DNA of 11,512 bases from Poriferisodalis multihospitum (lineage in GTDB: Bacteria > Actinomycetota > Acidimicrobiia > Acidimicrobiales > Poriferisodalaceae). The stretch covers positions 1 through 11,512 of the forward strand of contig JAPYOI010000346.1 in NCBI GenBank assembly GCA_028278755.1, in the 5' to 3' direction. Positions within the stretch are counted from its first letter, which is position 1; each line of letters starts with the position of its first letter. Below the pieces are notes generated by a model, which was not told the DNA's origin, did no database searches, and saw only the letters and a program-made list of their open reading frames with translations. A program made the position numbers and the translations under genes. Shown here piece by piece: positions 1-6,593 of this stretch.

Positions 1-25
1 CATTCTGGACCGGTACGGTGCAGCC

Positions 26-101
26 GGGCCGGTAGCTCAGTGGTCAGAGCAGGCGACTCATAATCGCCGGGTCGTGGGTTCGATCCCCACCCGGCCCACC
101 A
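26..101 (+). tRNA. tRNA with CAT anticodon, probably tRNA-Ile2 (lysidine type) or elongator tRNA-Met
   Basis: A complete cloverleaf can be drawn. The 7-bp acceptor stem is 26-32 with 91-97, the D stem 35-38 with 47-50, the anticodon stem 52-56 with 64-68, and the T stem 74-78 with 86-90 around loop TTCGATC. The anticodon loop CTCATAA puts CAT at 59-61. Discriminator A98 is followed by an encoded CCA (99-101). An initiator tRNA is excluded: the first acceptor pair is a normal G-C, and the anticodon stem lacks the three consecutive G-C pairs next to the loop. The acceptor pairs C4-G69 and C5-G68, and the stem GGCGA/TCGCC, match the features I know for E. coli tRNA-Ile2, which TilS modifies to lysidine so that it reads AUA. 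Elongator Met remains possible. A TACGGT hexamer at 14-19 could be a -10 box that leaves almost no leader. Confidence 0.96.
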
Positions 102-194
102 CCGTCAGCCGCGCACGACTACCGCGCCGTCGGCGGCGCAGAACGACTCAGTATCGTTGCTCCGCACGTTCGGGACGCGGCGCGGCCCGTTCGG

Positions 195-267
195 TCCGGG
201 GTAGCTCAGTTGGCAGAGCAGCGGACTGTTAATCCGTTTGTCGTGGGTTCGAGCCCCACCCCCGGAG
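195..267 (+). tRNA. tRNA-Asn (GTT)
   Basis: Full cloverleaf: acceptor stem 195-201 with 260-266 (TCCGGGG/CCCCGGA), D stem 204-207 with 216-219, anticodon stem 221-225 with 233-237 (one G-U pair), loop CTGTTAA with anticodon GTT at 228-230, and T stem 243-247 with 255-259. The 5' T and discriminator G267 are typical of bacterial tRNA-Asn. CCA is not encoded (CAC follows), unlike the neighbouring tRNA, so this one needs CCA addition by nucleotidyltransferase. The 3' 39 nt lie antisense to the end of dnaG, whose TAA stop is the complement of 229-231, covering two anticodon bases. A TATCGT hexamer at 152-157 is a possible -10 box, weakly supported. Confidence 0.97.
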
Positions 268-2418
268 CACACCTCGCTCAGACGCTGTAACGATCGAATC
301 CGCCTCGTCGCGCGAGCGCAGCCAGTCCGCAACTGCCAGGGCTGCGCCGACGCAGGTCGTGGCATCGAGCAATTCCGGCTCGCGGTCCCGCAGCCACCGC
401 AGGATCTGCTCGCAGTTGGGAGCGCTCGGATCAAGCTTGACGTGCGGATCCTTTACATCGGATCCCACGCTGAGTCGGGTCGCGCGGACGAAGCGCCAAT
501 GCGCCATCGCTGCCCGCTCGATGGCGCTCGCGGCGCTGAGCGTGGCACCCTCCAAGGCAGCTGTCGCTAGCACCGCCACGACAGCATCCTCAGGCGTTTC
601 CGGCTCCGCCGGCGCCGACCCGGCAAGCTGATCGCCCACCTGAGCATCACACCAGTCCGGATCGGCATTCAGTCGCTCGAAGGCCTGTTCCCCAACTTCG
701 GTAGCGAACAATGCCGAAACGAGGAGTTCGGCAGCGTCGCCCTCGGGAGCGAGCGCTGCCGCGAGCAATTCCACGTCGGAATCCCGCTGCCTCTGCGAAT
801 CCCGGCCGGTTGGCGGGGCGGCGCTGCTCGGGCCGTCGGGAGGCAATCCATAGAAGGCTCCGCCGGGATCGCTGCGGTCGAGCGACTCGAAATAGCCGTC
901 ATCCGGCTCGGGCGGGGGCGGAGCGTCCAGATAGGGATCCGGCACTGCGGGGACTGGGCGCGCGTCAAGGCGACGCCGGACCGCGTCGACGCGCCCGCGA
1001 AAGTTGCCGATGTCCATGGGAATGCGGCCAGCGACCGGCTCGAGATCGCTGTCGAGCAGGATCTCCGGCGGGTAGATGGCGAATACTTCCGCCGCCTCAT
1101 CGGCGGCGCGGTCCCGACCGGCTGGGCTCTTGAGATCGGCGCGCCCCAGGATGCGCTCAGCCCGAAAAGTGTGCAGCGGTTGGGCTTCGTCCAACGCCCT
1201 GCGCAGGGCGGGCGGGTTTGTTTGTGCCAAGTCACCCGGATCGGCTCCCGGTGGCAGCGTCGCCACGAAGATGTCGAGTCCGAATTCGCGTTCCCATTGA
1301 TGCACGCGCTCAGTGGCGGTCTGTCCCGCTGCATCGGCATCGAAGGCCAGCACGACGCGCTTCGCCGAACGCGACAGCAGCTCCGCGTGCTGCTGGGTCA
1401 GCGCTGTGCCGCAGGTAGCCACCGCTTCGGAGACCCCCGCCAGATCACACCCGATGACGTCCGTGTAGCCCTCGCAGACGACGATCCGCTCAGCCGTTCG
1501 CGCTGCTTGCCTGGCGAAGTTCAAGCCATACAGCACCTTGCTCTTGTCGTAGACCGCCGTACCAACCGTGTTCTTGTACTTCGGGCCCTTCGGAGCCGGC
1601 TCGTCGGGCCGAGGCAGCAGACGTCCGGCGAAACTCACCACCCGGCCGCTGGCATCACAGATCGGGAACATGATTCGGTCACGGAAGAAATCCGATGCGC
1701 TGTCAGCAGCGTTGTCGTCTGCGGACTCGTCACTGGGGTCATCATCGGGATCGTGGCCTGCTGAATTGCCGAGTTCGTCGCTGGCGGCGGCGCCCGAAGC
1801 CGCACCTCCATCTGAGCCGGGGCGCTCTTGCGCCCGCCTCGATGCCGCTCGTGCCCGCCCAGCCTCGGCGTAGGCCAATCCCGCAGCAGCCATCTGCTCC
1901 GGTGGCGCGCCGAGATGGCGGCACAGGTCATCCCACCGCGGCGGCGCGTATCCCAAGCGCCACTTCACGACGGTGTCGCGGTCGTAGCCCCGCCGACGCA
2001 AGTAGGCGCGGGCCGGACCTGCATCGGCGCCGTCCATAAGGCGTTCGTGATAGAAGCGAGCCGCCTTCTCGAGCAGGTCAAGCAGCTCCTTGCGGCGTTG
2101 GTTGGTGCGCTGTGCGCCGGGAGCGTCGTAGGTCAACGTGATATTCGCCGCTGCTGCGAGCTGTTCCACCGCATCGGCGAAATCGAGGTGCTCGGACTCA
2201 CGCAGGAAGGTGATTGCGTCGCCAGAGGCCTTGCAGCCGAAGCAGTGGTAGAAGCCCTTGGCCGGATCGACACTGAACGACGGCGTCTTCTCGGTGTGGA
2301 ACGGGCACAGTCCTACGTGACGGCTGCCGACTCGCTTGAGGCTCACCCGGCGGCCGATGAGCGCGACGAGGTCGGTGGCTTCGCGCACACGCTGCACATC
2401 AGAGTCTCGGATGCTCAT
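229..2418 (-). CDS. dnaG: DNA primase DnaG
   Basis: DnaG makes the RNA primers for chromosome replication, working with the replicative helicase at the fork. The 729-residue product has the CHC2 zinc ribbon (C38, H41, C59, C62 in CPFHTEKTPSF...YHCFGC), the N-terminal catalytic core, and a TOPRIM domain with EGYTDVI (316-322) and DADAAG (360-365). A proline/acid-rich linker (roughly 500-560) then leads to a poorly conserved C-terminal domain that should bind the helicase. It is longer than usual (about 580-640 aa). The main extra piece is an Ala/Ser/Asp-rich stretch, residues about 187-243, between the AGLAY strand and RDRIMFPI inside the catalytic domain. ATG at 2418 fits the family's N-terminus; no Shine-Dalgarno is visible before it. 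No stop occurs before tRNA-Asn, so the last 12 residues are antisense tRNA sequence. The gene is convergent with the two tRNAs. Confidence 0.97.
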   Translation of the reverse strand: MSIRDSDVQRVREATDLVALIGRRVSLKRVGSRHVGLCPFHTEKTPSFSVDPAKGFYHCFGCKASGDAITFLRESEHLDFADAVEQLAAAANITLTYDAPGAQRTNQRRKELLDLLEKAARFYHERLMDGADAGPARAYLRRRGYDRDTVVKWRLGYAPPRWDDLCRHLGAPPEQMAAAGLAYAEAGRARAASRRAQERPGSDGGAASGAAASDELGNSAGHDPDDDPSDESADDNAADSASDFFRDRIMFPICDASGRVVSFAGRLLPRPDEPAPKGPKYKNTVGTAVYDKSKVLYGLNFARQAARTAERIVVCEGYTDVIGCDLAGVSEAVATCGTALTQQHAELLSRSAKRVVLAFDADAAGQTATERVHQWEREFGLDIFVATLPPGADPGDLAQTNPPALRRALDEAQPLHTFRAERILGRADLKSPAGRDRAADEAAEVFAIYPPEILLDSDLEPVAGRIPMDIGNFRGRVDAVRRRLDARPVPAVPDPYLDAPPPPEPDDGYFESLDRSDPGGAFYGLPPDGPSSAAPPTGRDSQRQRDSDVELLAAALAPEGDAAELLVSALFATEVGEQAFERLNADPDWCDAQVGDQLAGSAPAEPETPEDAVVAVLATAALEGATLSAASAIERAAMAHWRFVRATRLSVGSDVKDPHVKLDPSAPNCEQILRWLRDREPELLDATTCVGAALAVADWLRSRDEADSIVTASERGVLRGWGSNPRQTD

Positions 2419-2492
2419 CTACGCACGACGCTAGTAACTGACTGCGACATGCCCCGCCGAGAGGCAAGCGTCCAATCGAGGCACGCAGCGCA

Positions 2493-2749
2493 TCAGGTCC
2501 GCCTGAATGTGCACGCCCGATCATTGAGCACGATTTCGAAGAGTTCCAGGAAATCCATGCCGAGCAGGACGTCGAAGTTGGGTGGCGCAGGTGGCAGCAG
2601 CCGCCATACGGAGAGTTGCTGACCGCACTGGATTGGTTGGTCGCGTCCTGGATCGAGTTCGACACCCAACCAGAGCCAAAACGCAGGCGTCCGACAAGCG
2701 TCTCAGCCAGAACCTGTCGGTTCCAAACAGACACCGTCAGCTCGTTCAA
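2493..2749 (-). pseudogene. Remnant of a retropepsin-like aspartyl protease gene
   Basis: No intact gene fits this stretch. One minus-strand frame, open from 2702 down to the TGA at 2493-2495, ends in FDVLLGMDFLELF followed by a short strand. This resembles the C-terminal hydrophobic-hydrophobic-Gly region (LLGMD at 2553-2567) of small bacterial retropepsin-like proteases. That frame is closed upstream by TGA at 2703-2705. A second frame begins with TTG at 2749, overlapping the stop of the upstream DUF5678-like gene (TTGA), and encodes NELTVSVWNRQVLAETLVG, which could be the original N-terminus. It then runs on without recognisable sequence to 2399, inside dnaG. No D-T/S-G catalytic motif is visible, and only about 60 codons separate the TTG from LLGMD, fewer than the roughly 100 I would expect. 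I infer a frameshift plus internal loss. The family call is from memory of the motif and is tentative. Confidence 0.45.
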
Positions 2750-2994
2750 CGCTCCTGGTCCACCATGGGGAGGCTCACGAAGATCGGCTGTGCACCGATC
2801 TCTTCGAAGGAGAACTCGCCAATCCCGTACTTGCTCACCCCGACGGAGTACGCGGCTTCTCTGTCTTCGTAGACGCCAACGACCTCCTCATCGTGCAGGA
2901 GGGCAATCTTGCCGGAATGATCGGCCTCCATCTGCTCACGGTGAAGGCGCCGGTAAGCATGGTGGTTAGACAAAGCTTGGGTAGGCACGGGCAA
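2746..2994 (-). CDS. Small DUF5678-like protein of unknown function
   Basis: The 82-residue product has the pattern of a widespread small-protein family (DUF5678-like): HREQMEADHSGKIAL, then EEVVGVYEDREAAYSVG, then KYGIGEF and a closing beta strand QPIFVSLP. I read this as helix, two strands, helix, strand, strand, with no signal peptide or membrane segment. The molecular role is not known to me. From memory, such proteins are often encoded beside small aspartyl proteases, and here the protease-like remnant starts at the overlapping TTGA, so the two were probably co-translated. The start is uncertain: TTG at 2994 has no Shine-Dalgarno, a GTG lies two codons in, and an ATG at codon 22 would cut into the conserved helix. 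The 122 nt upstream (2995-3116) hold no gene I can support. Confidence 0.7.
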   Translation of the reverse strand: MPVPTQALSNHHAYRRLHREQMEADHSGKIALLHDEEVVGVYEDREAAYSVGVSKYGIGEFSFEEIGAQPIFVSLPMVDQER

Positions 2995-3116
2995 CTCTGA
3001 CGACTACATCTGCCGACATCCACACCTTGGCACAGCCACCGGTCCCAAGCACGACATTTTCTCGGCTGCGCTCGTGTGGCGACGGGCGCACACGGCGCCT
3101 CCGCCGGACTGGCTCG

Positions 3117-4652
3117 CTAAACGGATGCTGCGAGCAGCGTCTGGGCGACAGCGAGGCGGGCGACGGGCACCCTGAAGGGTGAGCAGGACACGTAGTCGAG
3201 TCCGGCGTGCACTGCGAACTCGATGCTGGCCGGGTCGCCGCCGTGCTCGCCGCAAATGCCGACGCGTAGGCCCGGATTGGCCGCGCGCCCTCGGTTCATC
3301 GCAGTGCTCAGAAGCTCGCCGACGCCGGCACGGTCCAGCGAGGCGAACGGATCGGTGTCCAGCAGCCCGTCGGCGACATAGGGCGCAATGACCTGTGCCG
3401 CCGTGTCATCGCGGCTGAAGCCGAACACCATCTGGGTGAGGTCGTTGGTGCCGAAGCTGGCGAACGACACGCCGGTGGCCAACTGTCCGGCGATGAGGCA
3501 GGCACGCGGCGTCTCGATCATGGTGCCGATCGGCGGCGCGTCACCGGCATCAGCGCCCGCCCAAGCCGAACGCACAGCGTCGACCGCGGCCGCCAACTCG
3601 TCGGCGGTGGACACGAGGGGCACCATGATTTCGACGCGGGGGTCGCCGCCGACGACACGACGGTCGGCCGCCGCACCCGCCAAGGCCTCGACCTGCGCGG
3701 CGTAGAGCGCGGGACGCAGCAGGCCGAGCCGGACGCCGCGCACGCCGAGCATCGGGTTGTGCTCGTGCCACTGCGCGGCGTCGTCGGGATCTGCGCCGGC
3801 AAGGAACTCATGCATGGGCGCATCGAGCAGCCGAACCGTGACCGGCAGCCCGTCCATGGCCGCGAGCAGCTCGCGGAAGTCTGCTCGCTGGGCAGCCGCC
3901 AGATCGTCGACGTGCTCGTCGTGCCCGCTCAGCACGACGTGCTGCACGACTTCCAGCCGGTCGGGCGCCAAGAACATGTGCTCAGTGCGGCACAGCCCGA
4001 TGCCCAGCGCTCCAAGCTCCCGGGCCGTCGCCGCATCGGCCGCGGTGTCCGCGTTGGCGAGCACCGCGAACCGCCCGGCCGCAACCCGATCCGCCCACTC
4101 GAGCACCTCAGCGATCTCTGCCGGCAGCGCCGACCCCGGTGATGGGCCGACCCCGGCAGCGCCCACGGCTGACCCGGCAATCTCACGGTCCCCCAGCGTC
4201 ACCTCGCCCGTGGACCCATCGATCGAGATTGGTGTGCCATTGACAATGCGCCGGTCGCCGATCACGAAGCTGTCAGCCTCCACGGTGATCTCGCGGGCGT
4301 CGCATACAGCCGGAATGCCCCAGCCCCGGGCCACTACTGCCGCATGGCTCGCCAGCCCGCCCCGGGCGGTCAGGATCCCCACCGACATGCCCATCGCCGC
4401 CACATCGGCAGGGGTGGTCTCGGTGGCAACCAAGATCACCGTGCTGCCTGCCGACGCCAGGTCCAGCGCCGCCTCCGAGCCCACCGCCACCAGCCCCGAG
4501 GCAGCTCCCGGCGACGCCGCCAGGCCGGTCGTCAGCACCGCACCGGCATCGCCCGCAAATGTCGGGTGCAGGGCCGCTGTCAGCTCGTCGAAGCTGAGAT
4601 CGGCCACGGCCTGCTGCTGGCGAGCGCTCAGTCCGGTCTCAGCGTCCGCCAT
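3117..4652 (-). CDS. Stand-alone C-terminal half of pyruvate phosphate dikinase (PEP-utilising enzyme without ATP-grasp domain)
   Basis: Full PPDK interconverts ATP + pyruvate + Pi and AMP + PEP + PPi through a swivelling phosphohistidine domain. This 511-residue protein begins at the linker that precedes LHPTF in PPDK (residue 28 here). It carries the His domain (GGLASHAAVVARG, phospho-acceptor His103) and the PEP/pyruvate TIM barrel: LCRTEHMF, NPMLGVRGVRLG, VEIMVPLVS, FGTNDLTQ, CGEHGGDP (Cys467) and YVSCSPFRVPVARL. These motifs are of the PPDK type, not those of PTS enzyme I. The N-terminal nucleotide-binding half, about 350 residues, is absent: glyS ends only 5 nt before the ATG at 4652, leaving no room. 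There is no good Shine-Dalgarno, so translation is probably coupled to glyS. All barrel active-site motifs are kept, so it looks functional for the PEP/pyruvate half-reaction. It may pair with an ATP-grasp protein encoded elsewhere, or have a different phosphotransfer role. Confidence 0.9.
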   Translation of the reverse strand: MADAETGLSARQQQAVADLSFDELTAALHPTFAGDAGAVLTTGLAASPGAASGLVAVGSEAALDLASAGSTVILVATETTPADVAAMGMSVGILTARGGLASHAAVVARGWGIPAVCDAREITVEADSFVIGDRRIVNGTPISIDGSTGEVTLGDREIAGSAVGAAGVGPSPGSALPAEIAEVLEWADRVAAGRFAVLANADTAADAATARELGALGIGLCRTEHMFLAPDRLEVVQHVVLSGHDEHVDDLAAAQRADFRELLAAMDGLPVTVRLLDAPMHEFLAGADPDDAAQWHEHNPMLGVRGVRLGLLRPALYAAQVEALAGAAADRRVVGGDPRVEIMVPLVSTADELAAAVDAVRSAWAGADAGDAPPIGTMIETPRACLIAGQLATGVSFASFGTNDLTQMVFGFSRDDTAAQVIAPYVADGLLDTDPFASLDRAGVGELLSTAMNRGRAANPGLRVGICGEHGGDPASIEFAVHAGLDYVSCSPFRVPVARLAVAQTLLAASV

Positions 4653-4657
4653 GGCGC

Positions 4658-6007
4658 TCAGAGATCCAAGCGGCCGGTGAGATGGTCTACCAGCGCGTCG
4701 ATCGGCACCCGGTCCTGAGCCATCGTGTCGCGGTCTCGCACGGTCACGCATCGGTCGTCGACGGATTCGAAATCGACGGTGACGCACAGCGGCGTGCCGA
4801 TCTCGTCTTGACGGCGGTAGCGGCGCCCGATGGCCTGAGTCTCGTCGTAGTCACACATCCAGTGCGGCTGGCACATCGCCAACACCTCGCCGGCCAACGC
4901 GGGAAGCGGTTCCTTGCGAGACAGCGGCAGCACCGCTGCCTTGTACGGCGCCAGCCGCGGGTGCAGCCCCAGCACCGTGCGCAATTCATCGTTGACGGTC
5001 TCCTCCCTGAACGCCGCCAGCAGGAAGGCCATCAGCGCCCGCGTCGCTCCGGCAGCCGGCTCGATCACGTGCGGCACGTACCGCTCGCCGCTGGCCTGGT
5101 CGAAGTACTCCAGCTTCTGGCCCGAGTGCTCGGCGTGCTGGCGCAGGTCGTAATCGCCACGGTTGGCGATGCCCTCGAGTTCGCCCCAGCCCCACGGGAA
5201 CAGGTACTCGACATCGCTAGTGCCGCTGGAGTAGTGGCTGAGCTCGTCGGCCTCATGGGCCCGCAGGCGCAGCTGGTGGGCGGGGATTCCCAAGTCGGCA
5301 TACCACTGGAGCCGCTCGGCCAGCCAGTACTCGTACCACTGCGGCGCGTCGGCGGGCGGCACGAAGAACTCGAGTTCCATCTGCTCGAACTCACGGGTGC
5401 GGAACACGAAGTTGCCCGGCGTGATCTCGTTGCGGAACGACTTGCCCACCTGGGCGATGCCGAACGGCGGCCGCTTGCGGCTGGTCTCCAGGATGTTCTT
5501 GAAGTTGACGAACATGCCCTGGGCGGTCTCGGGCCGCAGGTACACCTCGGCGCCCGCGCCTTCCACCGGCCCAGCCTGGGTGCGGAACATGAGGTTGAAC
5601 GCCCGCGCCTCGGTGAACGTGCCGCGCCGGCCGCAGTTCGGGCACACGTCTGGGTCGTCGAGCTGGTCTTGGCGGTGGCGGGTCTTGCAATAGGTGCAGT
5701 CCACCAGCGGGTCGGTGAAGTTCTTGAGGTGGCCCGATGCCTCCCATATCTGGGGCGGGCCCAGGATCGACGCGTCGAGACCCACCACGTCGCTGCGCAT
5801 CTGCACCATCGAGCGCCACCAGGCGTCCTTCACATTGCGCAGGAGCTGCGCCCCGATCGGGCCGTAGTCGTACGCGCTGCGAAAGCCGCCATAGATCTCG
5901 GCGGAGCCGAAGACGATGCCACGGCGCTTGCAGAGATTGACGATCTTGTCGAACAGCGCGGGATCAGGGCCCGGCTGCTCGGGTTCGGCGCCGGCGGTAC
6001 TCGTCAC
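4658..6007 (-). CDS. glyS: Glycyl-tRNA synthetase, alpha2 (single-chain) type
   Basis: Class II synthetase that charges tRNA-Gly. With the GTG start at 6007 it has 449 residues, close to actinobacterial GlyRS (about 460). Visible parts: the N-terminal helix DKIVNLCKRRG and YGGFRSAYDYGP (39-50); a zinc site C104/C107/C122/C125; RPETAQG (158-164); motif 2 around GKSFRNEI (188-195) with its TREFEQMELEFF strand; GIANRGDYDLRQH; the motif 3 region EPAAGATRALMAFL; and an anticodon-binding domain from RLAPYKAAVLPLS to TVRDRDTMAQDRV. The frame stays open upstream to 6316, with an ATG at 6082. That extension is not synthetase-like and would overlap the promoter of the divergent membrane-protein gene. 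A TACCCT box 8 nt before the GTG supports 6007 as a leaderless start. The PPDK-like gene follows 5 nt downstream. Confidence 0.96.
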   Translation of the reverse strand: MTSTAGAEPEQPGPDPALFDKIVNLCKRRGIVFGSAEIYGGFRSAYDYGPIGAQLLRNVKDAWWRSMVQMRSDVVGLDASILGPPQIWEASGHLKNFTDPLVDCTYCKTRHRQDQLDDPDVCPNCGRRGTFTEARAFNLMFRTQAGPVEGAGAEVYLRPETAQGMFVNFKNILETSRKRPPFGIAQVGKSFRNEITPGNFVFRTREFEQMELEFFVPPADAPQWYEYWLAERLQWYADLGIPAHQLRLRAHEADELSHYSSGTSDVEYLFPWGWGELEGIANRGDYDLRQHAEHSGQKLEYFDQASGERYVPHVIEPAAGATRALMAFLLAAFREETVNDELRTVLGLHPRLAPYKAAVLPLSRKEPLPALAGEVLAMCQPHWMCDYDETQAIGRRYRRQDEIGTPLCVTVDFESVDDRCVTVRDRDTMAQDRVPIDALVDHLTGRLDL

Positions 6008-6015
6008 GGGCGGCA

Positions 6016-6021
6016 AGGGTA
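6016..6021 (-). promoter_or_regulatory. Putative -10 box for leaderless glyS
   Basis: On the minus strand the hexamer TACCCT (TANNNT type) stands 8 nt before GTG at 6007, so transcription would begin at or within a base of the start codon. There is no Shine-Dalgarno in the interval, which fits a leaderless mRNA. The same hexamer precedes uppS. No convincing -35 element is seen at 16-18 nt. Confidence 0.4.
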
Positions 6022-6059
6022 CTGAGGGTCCACGGGGGCGCCGGAACGAAGGGCGGAGC

Positions 6060-6088
6060 TTCACCGGCCGCGCGCCGCTCATTAGGAT
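6060..6088 (+). promoter_or_regulatory. Putative promoter for the leaderless membrane-protein gene
   Basis: TTCACC (6060-6065; 4 of 6 bases match TTGACA) is followed after exactly 17 nt by TAGGAT (6083-6088), a good actinobacterial -10. ATG comes 7 nt after the -10, so transcription should start at the A of the ATG or one base before it. No ribosome-binding site is present. The element sits in the 88-nt gap between divergent glyS and this gene. Confidence 0.55.
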
Positions 6089-6095
6089 CGCTGCT

Positions 6096-6530
6096 ATGCG
6101 GTTGCGCGACACCACCGTGGTCTTCCTGTGTGCATTCCTCGGAATGATGGTGCTGTTCTTGCCCCTGCCGGTGTTGAACGGGCCATATGAGGATCTCCGA
6201 GCAGATGACGTGCAATGGACCTGCTCGATGCCGCTGCTGAGTCTTGCCCCGCCCGACGTGGACCTTGACGAGGTGCGGGCGGCAGTCGCTGTTGCCCGAG
6301 CGGAGGAACTCGCCACCGGGCAGGACTATGTGCCGCCCGAGAGCCAGCATCCGCTGTGCGGCGGCTTGGCCCGCACCCAGGTGGGGCTGGCGCTGCTGGC
6401 GTTCGCCGGTGCCTTCTGGAAGGGCCGCAGGTGGTGGCGCTCGACCGCCGACACAAGGGCGGAGAAGCGCTTCAAGCGGCTCCACGAGAGCGTCGAGAAC
6501 CCCGACAGCCGCCCCCGCCTCTTCCGCTAG
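6096..6530 (+). CDS. Two-pass membrane protein of unknown function
   Basis: I do not recognise this 144-residue protein. It has a short basic N-terminus (MRLRD), a hydrophobic segment at about residues 7-28 (TVVFLCAFLGMMVLFLPLPV), and a polar stretch of about 65 residues carrying single cysteines C43 and C88. A second hydrophobic segment at about 94-108 (TQVGLALLAFAGAFW) is followed by a strongly basic tail (KGRRWWR...). By the positive-inside rule both ends should be cytoplasmic and the polar loop extracytoplasmic, where C43 and C88 could form a disulfide. ATG at 6096 is chosen because the membrane segment follows it at once and a -10 box lies 7 nt upstream. The frame is open further upstream but there is antisense to glyS. 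The gene is divergent from glyS and convergent with recO. Confidence 0.75.
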   Translation: MRLRDTTVVFLCAFLGMMVLFLPLPVLNGPYEDLRADDVQWTCSMPLLSLAPPDVDLDEVRAAVAVARAEELATGQDYVPPESQHPLCGGLARTQVGLALLAFAGAFWKGRRWWRSTADTRAEKRFKRLHESVENPDSRPRLFR

Positions 6531-6532
6531 CT

Positions 6533-6560
6533 GAGCAGGTCGGCGCTTCGGAGGCGCCGG
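6533..6560 (+). repeat. 28-bp direct repeat, copy 1, with hairpin
   Basis: This copy is identical over 28 bases (GAGCAGGTCGG...GGCGCCGG) to 6600-6627. It lies between the converging stops of the membrane-protein gene (6530) and recO (6594). It contains the inverted repeat CGGCGC-TTCGGAG-GCGCCG (6541-6559), a 6-bp all-GC stem with a 7-nt loop, which could act as a terminator of the kind without a T-run for either gene. No T-tract follows on either strand. Confidence 0.85.
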
Positions 6561-6593
6561 CGGTGCCATCCGGGACCGGCGCTGACCGGTCGC

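Noticed and set aside
2399..2749. A 116-codon minus-strand frame starting at TTG 2749 as an intact gene
   Set aside because: After about 25 residues it has no family-like features, is rich in Cys and Ser, and runs 20 nt into dnaG, while the protease-like signature lies in another frame. It is treated as part of a broken gene.
3757..4680. A 307-codon plus-strand frame antisense to the PPDK-like gene
   Set aside because: Ser/Ala/Thr/Pro-rich shadow translation with no motif; the minus strand is clearly coding.
4682..6025. A 447-codon plus-strand frame antisense to glyS
   Set aside because: Its composition (Val/Leu/Arg/His-rich) is typical of a shadow frame in GC-rich DNA; the opposite strand carries every GlyRS motif.
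6008..6316. Upstream extension of glyS, including ATG 6082
   Set aside because: Low-complexity Arg/Ser-rich translation overlapping the divergent gene and its promoter; real GlyRS homology starts just after GTG 6007.
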